Below the pieces are notes generated by a model, which made no database searches, was not told the origin of the DNA, and saw only the letters and a program-made list of their open reading frames with translations. From Vibrio coralliilyticus (GTDB lineage Bacteria > Pseudomonadota > Gammaproteobacteria > Enterobacterales > Vibrionaceae): DNA of 64,000 nt. Location: positions 682,001 to 746,000 of the forward strand of contig NZ_CP024627.1 in assembly GCF_024449095.1 (NCBI RefSeq). The letters are read 5' to 3'. Below, in pieces: positions 58,505 to 64,000 of the stretch. The first letter of the stretch is position 1. Every line of letters begins with the position of its first letter. The translations under genes and the position numbers were made by a program.

Positions 58505-58795
58505 AGTGTCATTCTCAAGCTTCTACTGCATATCAATTAAGCTTAGAAGTTGTGTTTGCTATTAACAAATTAATCAATAAAATGTTAGTGTATGAATTTA
58601 ATGGAATAAGTGAGTTGGTGCGTATTTGGGGAGTCGTTACTCTCAAGAAAGTTTTATGCTTCTTTTTCCGTTCTCCTAGTGGCTTCCGTATACCTATCAT
58701 TTTTGTAAATGGTAAATGATCGGTGTATATGAGGAAAAAATGTGAAATTGAGCTCATAATTGAAAAGGCTAGGTGAAACATTTAATGGAAGAACT

Positions 58796-59899
58796 ATGAG
58801 AATAACGGACAAATCGTTAGTTGAGCAGCAAAAGATATCTGAAACAGAGCTCAGTCAAAGGCTTCAGCTTTTTCGACTTACTTCGGATGATCTCAATGAG
58901 ATTAGAACAATAAAAAACATGATTGGCAGAGAGTTGGATAAAATTGTGAACCAATTCTATGAGCATCAAACGCACACGCCAGATGTACAAAACTTGATTG
59001 GTGATTCTGGAACCTTACAGCGCCTGATGTCAGCGCTGAGACAGTATATTACAGATCTTTTTAACAAAGAGATCGACTTAGACTATGTTGAGCATCGTTT
59101 GCGCATTGGGCTCGTGCACAAGCGAATTGGTGTCGATCCTAAACTGTATCTATCCGCCGTTAATTATTTGAAAGTCACGCTTTCAGAAACCATTAAAAAG
59201 AACATTAATGATCAAAGCTACGCTGATGAGCTGAGTGACATTCTAGAGCGATTAATAGAGTTTGATGTGTCTTATGTTTTTGATACTTACATTCGAAGCA
59301 TGATGAATGAAATCGAAATTGAAAAGAACAAATCCAATATGTACGTCAATGATCTAGAGTCATTGGTTCAAGAAAGAACCAAAAGCCTTAAAAAAATGAC
59401 TCGGTTAGACCCTCTAACCAACTTGTACAATAAAAGAGCATTTGATGAGTTTTCAAGCAGGTTGTTTTCGGATGCCCAACAGAGGGATGAGCCGATTTCG
59501 CTGCTCTATATTGATGTTGATGATTTCAAAGAGTTTAATGATGAGCATGGCCATGAAGATGGTGACAGTGTGTTAGTCGCACTATCTGATAGTATGCGAG
59601 GAGTATCAAGGAGCGTTGATTTGTGTTTTCGTATGGGGGGAGATGAATTTGTTGTTGTCATGCCTAATTGTACTAAAGATGATGCAAGCCTGAATTATAT
59701 TCCTAGGTTAATGGAAAACTTGCACACCATACGTAACGATATCTCTTTAAGTATTGGGGTCGCTCAATCTGGTCCCAAACATTATACTTCAAACACTGAT
59801 ACACTTATTCGTGCAGATAAAGATATGTATTTAAAGAAAAAAAGGCATACTGAAGAGTCGGAAAAACAGCCACTGAAGTGTGTGGTTGCTAAAAAATGA
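58796..59899 (+). CDS. Globin-coupled diguanylate cyclase (oxygen sensor)
   Basis: Probable haem-based O2 sensor that makes c-di-GMP, like E. coli DosC (DgcO). The 367 residues have a protoglobin-type sensor (about 10-170) with the likely proximal His108 in LRIGLVHKRIGVDPKLYL, a helical middle (about 170-205), and a GGDEF domain with intact GGDEF (281-285) and RxxD I-site RSVD (272-275). ATG 58796 follows GGAAG by 4 bases; an in-frame TTG 36 bases earlier is less likely. No membrane helix, so cytosolic. Confidence 0.9.
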   Translation: MRITDKSLVEQQKISETELSQRLQLFRLTSDDLNEIRTIKNMIGRELDKIVNQFYEHQTHTPDVQNLIGDSGTLQRLMSALRQYITDLFNKEIDLDYVEHRLRIGLVHKRIGVDPKLYLSAVNYLKVTLSETIKKNINDQSYADELSDILERLIEFDVSYVFDTYIRSMMNEIEIEKNKSNMYVNDLESLVQERTKSLKKMTRLDPLTNLYNKRAFDEFSSRLFSDAQQRDEPISLLYIDVDDFKEFNDEHGHEDGDSVLVALSDSMRGVSRSVDLCFRMGGDEFVVVMPNCTKDDASLNYIPRLMENLHTIRNDISLSIGVAQSGPKHYTSNTDTLIRADKDMYLKKKRHTEESEKQPLKCVVAKK

Positions 59900-60247
59900 G
59901 GCCTGTCTGATTTTTGGTTAAATAGAAGTTGGTTTTGACCACCGGCGAGTGAGCAATCGCACTCGCCTAGAACATTTATGGCCTTCACTTGGTATAACGA
60001 TAGGCTAAGTTAGCCTGCTCATTTTATTCTCCTATATCGTTCTTTGCTTAATGAGTCGCAATAAAAAATAGCTGGGACTCATATTTACACTCTTACAGAA
60101 AGGAGGAAGTAAGAAAGTAAATCTAGTACCAGCAAATTCGTGTGTCTTACATTTATTTTTTTGTTACTCACTTCAACACTAGGTGAGTATTTCTATTAAA
60201 TCAAGCTCATATTGTGTGCGTAAGTTTATCCAGTGAAATGAGTGCAT
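59900..60247. other. Intergenic region between convergent genes
   Basis: 348 bases. GGCGAGTG (59944-59951) pairs with CACTCGCC (59960-59967), a hairpin without a T-run that may end the cyclase transcript. AGAAAGGAGGAAG at about 60098 resembles a ribosome-binding site but no start codon follows. No gene supported. Confidence 0.5.
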
Positions 60248-61114
60248 TTAGTCATGTCTATTTTTATTGACTAACAGCAGATCGCAAGGAAGACTTTCCA
60301 GTAATGCATCGGTTGTGCTGCCAGACCAAAAGCGAGATGTCGCGCTACGTTGGCAGGCGCCCATAATGAGTATATTGGCCTTCATTTGAGAGATCGCCTT
60401 GGGAAGTGCTTCCTCCGGGTTACCATCAGGCATATGTATGGGCAGGGACTGTAAGTGCTTCTTCCCAATGAACTCTTCCAACCCTTTCTTTTGATTTGCT
60501 AAAATTTGAGCTTTATACCTCATTAAGTATGGTGCCACGTAACAACAGTAAATAAGTGATACTCTCGCGCCATATTGTTCTGACAACCAATTCCCTCTTG
60601 CCGTCACCGCCATATCTATTTCGCACTCTTGATCTTCTCGATGGAGAGGGTCAATGGCGCACAAGGTTTTTATGTTGCTTGCCCAGTATTGATGGCCGAG
60701 CAAGAGTATATCGCACGAGATTTTTGACATTTCCGGTAAGAGCTTGCGAACATTCATGGTGGCATCGACGATGAGTAAATCAGTACGATGACGAATGAAA
60801 GACACCAATAAGTTTACCCAGTTGTTGCCTTCTATAGGCTCAAATTCAATCTCTGGTACCGTAATGTCTTCATCAGCGCAGTATTCGGCAATTTTGTCTT
60901 TAGTGGCAGCAATCCAAAGCTGTACTTCCTTGATTCTCTGTTCGATTTGCTCTGGATCACTGCGTAAAAAGTCTGAGAATAAATGATCGTCCCCTCTACG
61001 GTGATCTTGAATCAGCACAGTGATTTTTTGATTTTTAGCAAGCACTAGTAATTTCGCTAGCACTTTTTTCGACGGAGTTTTGCGTTGATGTGTCAAGAAG
61101 TAAGTTGAGCCCAT
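60248..61114 (-). CDS. Tandem universal stress protein (UspE-like)
   Basis: Two Usp domains in 288 residues (about 1-150 and 150-288). The second ends in the nucleotide-binding pattern MGACQRSATSRFWSGSTTDALLESLPCDLLLV, the G-2x-G-9x-G(S/T) type. Such proteins help in stress survival and motility or adhesion control; the exact role is unclear. ATG 61114 is taken because AAAAGGG sits 7 bases upstream; an ATG at 61138 has no ribosome-binding site. It is divergent from the mgtE-like gene across 96 bases. Confidence 0.85.
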   Translation of the reverse strand: MGSTYFLTHQRKTPSKKVLAKLLVLAKNQKITVLIQDHRRGDDHLFSDFLRSDPEQIEQRIKEVQLWIAATKDKIAEYCADEDITVPEIEFEPIEGNNWVNLLVSFIRHRTDLLIVDATMNVRKLLPEMSKISCDILLLGHQYWASNIKTLCAIDPLHREDQECEIDMAVTARGNWLSEQYGARVSLIYCCYVAPYLMRYKAQILANQKKGLEEFIGKKHLQSLPIHMPDGNPEEALPKAISQMKANILIMGACQRSATSRFWSGSTTDALLESLPCDLLLVNKNRHD

Positions 61115-61210
61115 ATCACACCCTTTTGATAGCGTCATTTCAAAGACGACTGGACATTTTTCAGAAATTCTATGAAGTTACTACTACAACTAGTATAGGT
61201 GTTAAGACAA

Positions 61211-62554
61211 ATGGACAATGTGAAAGAAATGGAAACTCCTGAAAATAGAACAGCAAGGTTGTCTGAGTTTCTTAAAACGATAGAAACAAATGAGGACTTG
61301 AGTTACCTAGAGAGCTTACAAGAAGATGAAATTGCCAGCATTTTAGAATCCGTGAGCAATGCTTTGAGGAAAAAAATCATTGCTCATATTCCTGTTGAAA
61401 AATACTGGGGAACATTGCACCTCGTACAATATGAGACCGCAAAACACATTCACCAGTCCCTTTCACCTGAGCAACTTCAATCTTGTCTTACTCAGGCGAA
61501 GGAAGCAGATGTACTCACGTTTGATGAGCTGCTTCCCCGAGAATTTGTTGATGAGTTCCTCTTAGATCAGAGTGAGGACACAGCCAGTTATTTGCAGCAG
61601 GCGCTTTCATTTTCGGATAATTTAGTAGGACGCTACACCACCCCTCAATTTCTTGTGGCTAATGCGCGAAATAGCGTAAAAGCTCTAAAGGAAGAAATGG
61701 TTAAGAAGTTTGAGACCCCGATTCGGCTGATAATTGTAAGAGACTCGAAAGGCATTCTAGGTGCGATTAGTCCCGACAGTTTACTGGTACAAGAAGGGCA
61801 TATTTTGTTAGGGGCTCTGGTTTCCCCAACGCCATTATTGGATAGCCATCAGGATATTAATGAGGTCAGTCAACAGCTCGCTATTGATGGTACGCTCCAG
61901 TGGTTTCCTGTTTTAACGAATGGAAAAGTCACGGGAGTCCTCTCCATGTATAACTTGGTGAGCGCGCTAAGGGAACTGAACTTAAAGGCGGTAGTGGCAG
62001 ACAATGTGAAAAGTGAAGAAGACTTGTTTACCCCCTTGAAAGTTGCTGCAAGATTAAGGGCGCTTTGGTTGGTCATCAACTTGTTAACGGCCTTTCTTGC
62101 TTCTGCCATTATTGGGCTGTTTGATAACGTTATTGAGCAAGTCGTCGCTTTAGCGATATTGATGCCGGTTGTTGCAAGTATGGGGGGGATTGCAGGAAGT
62201 CAGACATTAGCGGTTGCCCTAAGGGGTATCGCTCTAAATCACCTACACCAAAGTAACTTGAAGCTACTACTGAATAAAGAGTGTCGCATCGCCGCTATAA
62301 ATGGTGTCGCTCTTGGGGTACTGATTGCTGTTGTGGTTTATTTTGTTTTCTCAAGTATCGCTTTAGCTATCATTATTTTTTGTGCCATTGTCGTCAATAG
62401 TCTAGCGGCTGCAGGCTCGGCAACACTGATCCCATTTCTACTCAAAAAGCTAAACATAGACCCAGCAGTGGCTGGTTCCGTTATTCTAACAACCGTTACC
62501 GATGTTGTAGGTTTTTTAGTTTTCTTAGGCTTAGGCTCACTTTTACTGATTTAA
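61211..62554 (+). CDS. mgtE: MgtE-family magnesium transporter
   Basis: Mg2+ channel with Mg2+-sensing cytoplasmic domains. About 447 residues: an MgtE N-terminal superhelical domain (about 10-125), two CBS domains (about 130-250), and five membrane helices (about 275-447) with PVVASMGGIAGSQTLAVALRGIA, the pore signature region. Start is uncertain: ATG 61211 is chosen, but GTG 61199 is in frame and neither has a strong ribosome-binding site. It could also carry other divalent ions. Confidence 0.9.
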   Translation: MDNVKEMETPENRTARLSEFLKTIETNEDLSYLESLQEDEIASILESVSNALRKKIIAHIPVEKYWGTLHLVQYETAKHIHQSLSPEQLQSCLTQAKEADVLTFDELLPREFVDEFLLDQSEDTASYLQQALSFSDNLVGRYTTPQFLVANARNSVKALKEEMVKKFETPIRLIIVRDSKGILGAISPDSLLVQEGHILLGALVSPTPLLDSHQDINEVSQQLAIDGTLQWFPVLTNGKVTGVLSMYNLVSALRELNLKAVVADNVKSEEDLFTPLKVAARLRALWLVINLLTAFLASAIIGLFDNVIEQVVALAILMPVVASMGGIAGSQTLAVALRGIALNHLHQSNLKLLLNKECRIAAINGVALGVLIAVVVYFVFSSIALAIIIFCAIVVNSLAAAGSATLIPFLLKKLNIDPAVAGSVILTTVTDVVGFLVFLGLGSLLLI

Positions 62555-62703
62555 GAAAATGATATTCGCTACTCGCCTGACAGCAGAGCGGCTATCGGTG
62601 AGTGTCGTCACTATAGATTGAAAGTAAAGAAGATGGATTCCATCTGTAAACTATACTTAATCGAGTGTTTTAAAGCGGGTTAATCACTGGTAAGGAGTAT
62701 GGC

Positions 62704-63141
62704 TTGTTGGATGGGAACAAGGTGGTTGTGGGCTGGAGAGAATGGGTTAGCCTGCCACAGTTAGGTATAGAAAGAATCAAAGCCAAAGTCGATACAGGGG
62801 CTCGTACATCTTGCCTCCATACGTTTTCGATTGAGGAATTCAGGAAAAGTCATCAAGCTTGGGTGCGTTTCTGGGTTCATCCCAATCAAGCTGATGAACA
62901 GACAGTGGTGCAGTGTGAATCGCCAGTCGTTGACCAGCGCTTAGTCCGAGACTCTGGTGGGCACCAAACGCAGCGTTATGTTATTGAAACATTACTGGTT
63001 GCAGGCGAGCTTTCATTCCCTATTGAAATGACACTGACCCCTAGGGATGACATGAAATTTAGGATGCTTCTAGGAAGAACTTCCTTAGCTACCAACATAC
63101 TTGTGGATCCTGCCAGCTCTTTTTTGCTTTCTAAGGAGTAG
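62704..63141 (+). CDS. RimB-like retropepsin-type protease (ATP-dependent zinc protease family)
   Basis: A 145-residue protein with KVDTGARTSCLH (Asp30 of the D-T-G-A motif), LVRDSGGHQTQRYVI and MLLGRTSL, the family found beside rimK and called RimB in Pseudomonas. The family is annotated as a putative zinc protease but has a retropepsin-like fold with an aspartic-type motif. TTG 62704 lies 6 bases after AAGGAG. rimK starts 6 bases after its stop; the pair is one operon. Confidence 0.82.
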   Translation: MLDGNKVVVGWREWVSLPQLGIERIKAKVDTGARTSCLHTFSIEEFRKSHQAWVRFWVHPNQADEQTVVQCESPVVDQRLVRDSGGHQTQRYVIETLLVAGELSFPIEMTLTPRDDMKFRMLLGRTSLATNILVDPASSFLLSKE

Positions 63142-63147
63142 TGCATT

Positions 63148-64000
63148 GTGAAAATAGGCATTTTATCTAGGAATAAGAACCTTTATTCAACGAAGAGGTT
63201 AATCGAAGCATGTAGAGAACGAGGCCATGACCCTAAAGTGATTGATGCACTTAGGTGTTACATGAACATAAATTCTCATTCTCCATCAATCCACCTCAAA
63301 GGAGAAGAGCTAGCCGGTTTGGATGCGATTATTCCTCGCATTGGCTCATCTGTTACCTTTTATGGCTGTGCGGTTCTACGGCAATTCGAAATGATGGGAG
63401 TATTTCCCGTTAATGAGTCTGTCGCGATAACTAGATCAAGGGATAAATTACGTTCGTTGCAATTACTCTCTCGGAAGAATATAGGTATGCCTATTACAGG
63501 TTTTGCCAGTAAACCAAGCGATATTAAAGATCTAATAAAAATGGTTGGAGGCGCGCCACTTGTCATCAAGCTATTAGAAGGGACACAAGGGATTGGTGTT
63601 GTGCTCGCGGAAACTCAAAAAGCGGCTGAAAGTGTCATTGAGGCTTTTATGGGGCTTAAAGCCAATATCATGGTACAAGAGTACATAAAAGAGTCCGGAG
63701 GAGCAGATATTCGCTGCTTTGTGATTGGTGACAAAGTGATCGCTGCGATGAAGCGTCAAGCCCAACCCGGAGAGTTTAGATCGAATTTACATCGGGGAGG
63801 CAATGCATCCCTCATTAAAATCACGCCCGCAGAGAGAAAAACGGCTGTTGATGCAGCTAAAGTTATGGGGCTCAATGTTGCTGGTGTCGACCTTTTACGT
63901 TCTGAGCGTGGTCCTCTGGTCATGGAAGTGAACTCTTCTCCTGGTTTGGAAGGTATAGAAACCGCTACGGGGAAAGATGTTGCGGGGATGATCATTCAGT
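63148..64000 (+). CDS. rimK: RimK-type alpha-L-glutamate ligase (cut by window edge)
   Basis: ATP-grasp enzyme that adds glutamates to the C-terminus of ribosomal protein S6. About 284 residues are visible: the N-terminal pre-ATP-grasp domain ([20 protein letters not shown]), then ATP-grasp with [37 protein letters not shown] and [13 protein letters not shown], all RimK hallmarks. GTG 63148 follows AAGGAG (63133-63138) by 9 bases, inside the end of the previous gene. The C-terminus lies past the right edge. Confidence 0.93.
   Translation, partial: MKIGILSRNKNLYSTKRLIEACRERGHDPKVIDALRCYMNINSHSPSIHLKGEELAGLDAIIPRIGSSVTFYGCAVLRQFEMMGVFPVNESVAITRSRDKLRSLQLLSRKNIGMPITGFASKPSDIKDLIKMVGGAPLVIKLLEGTQGIGVVLAETQKAAESVIEAFMGLKANIMVQEYIKESGGADIRCFVIGDKVIAAMKRQAQPGEFRSNLHRGGNASLIKITPAERKTAVDAAKVMGLNVAGVDLLRSERGPLVMEVNSSPGLEGIETATGKDVAGMIIQ

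Overview
The window looks like core chromosome of a marine gammaproteobacterium, almost certainly a Vibrio or close relative. The signs are the gene order rlmN-rodZ-ispG-hisS-yfgM-bamB-der with xseA-guaB-guaA beyond it, the recC/recB/recD/argA block, moderate GC, SOS, PurR, ArgR and PhoB sites of gammaproteobacterial type, and protein sequences that read as Vibrionaceae throughout. This is inference from recognised families; no database search was possible. No rRNA, tRNA, CRISPR array, prophage or integron was seen.

Layout. 1-7.7 kb: phosphate and polyphosphate block, with partial ppk1 (minus) divergent from a Pho-box-preceded pstCAB-phoU operon that has no pstS, then ppk2 and cutC on the minus strand. 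7.8-9.3 kb: one IS4-family insertion sequence. 9.3-11.8 kb: LexA-controlled yebG, a LysR regulator and a divergent TDT/SLAC1-type transporter. 11.9-23.1 kb: recC, recB, recD and convergent argA with a tandem ARG box. 23.3-37.6 kb: a small membrane protein, mltA, tcdA, csdE, then rlmN, rodZ, ispG, hisS, yfgM, bamB, der, an AlaX-like editing protein, a YfgJ-like zinc ribbon and xseA. 37.7-41 kb: guaB and guaA with PurR boxes and leader terminators.

41-64 kb is more accessory: a secreted GH19 chitinase, an acetate/succinate permease, an alanine symporter beside D-amino-acid dehydrogenase dadA and a LysR regulator, a pentapeptide-repeat potassium-channel-like protein convergent with a small degenerate nuclease-like protein, cheV, plsC, a secreted subtilisin followed at once by a stand-alone propeptide-like protein, an orphan divergent ectoine-type aspartokinase, two diguanylate cyclases (one periplasmic-sensing, one globin-coupled), a tandem universal stress protein, an MgtE transporter, and a RimB-like protease / RimK ligase pair cut by the right edge.

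How they work together. The left end couples phosphate uptake to polyphosphate synthesis and use. The middle carries DNA repair, isoprenoid, tRNA and outer-membrane assembly functions plus GMP synthesis. The right end combines secreted degradation (chitin, protein), amino-acid catabolism and c-di-GMP/chemotaxis signalling. The best candidates for something undescribed are the protease plus free-standing I9-like partner, the orphan aspartokinase with altered active-site motifs, the pentapeptide-channel/degenerate-nuclease pair, and the guaB leader that can fold as an attenuator.
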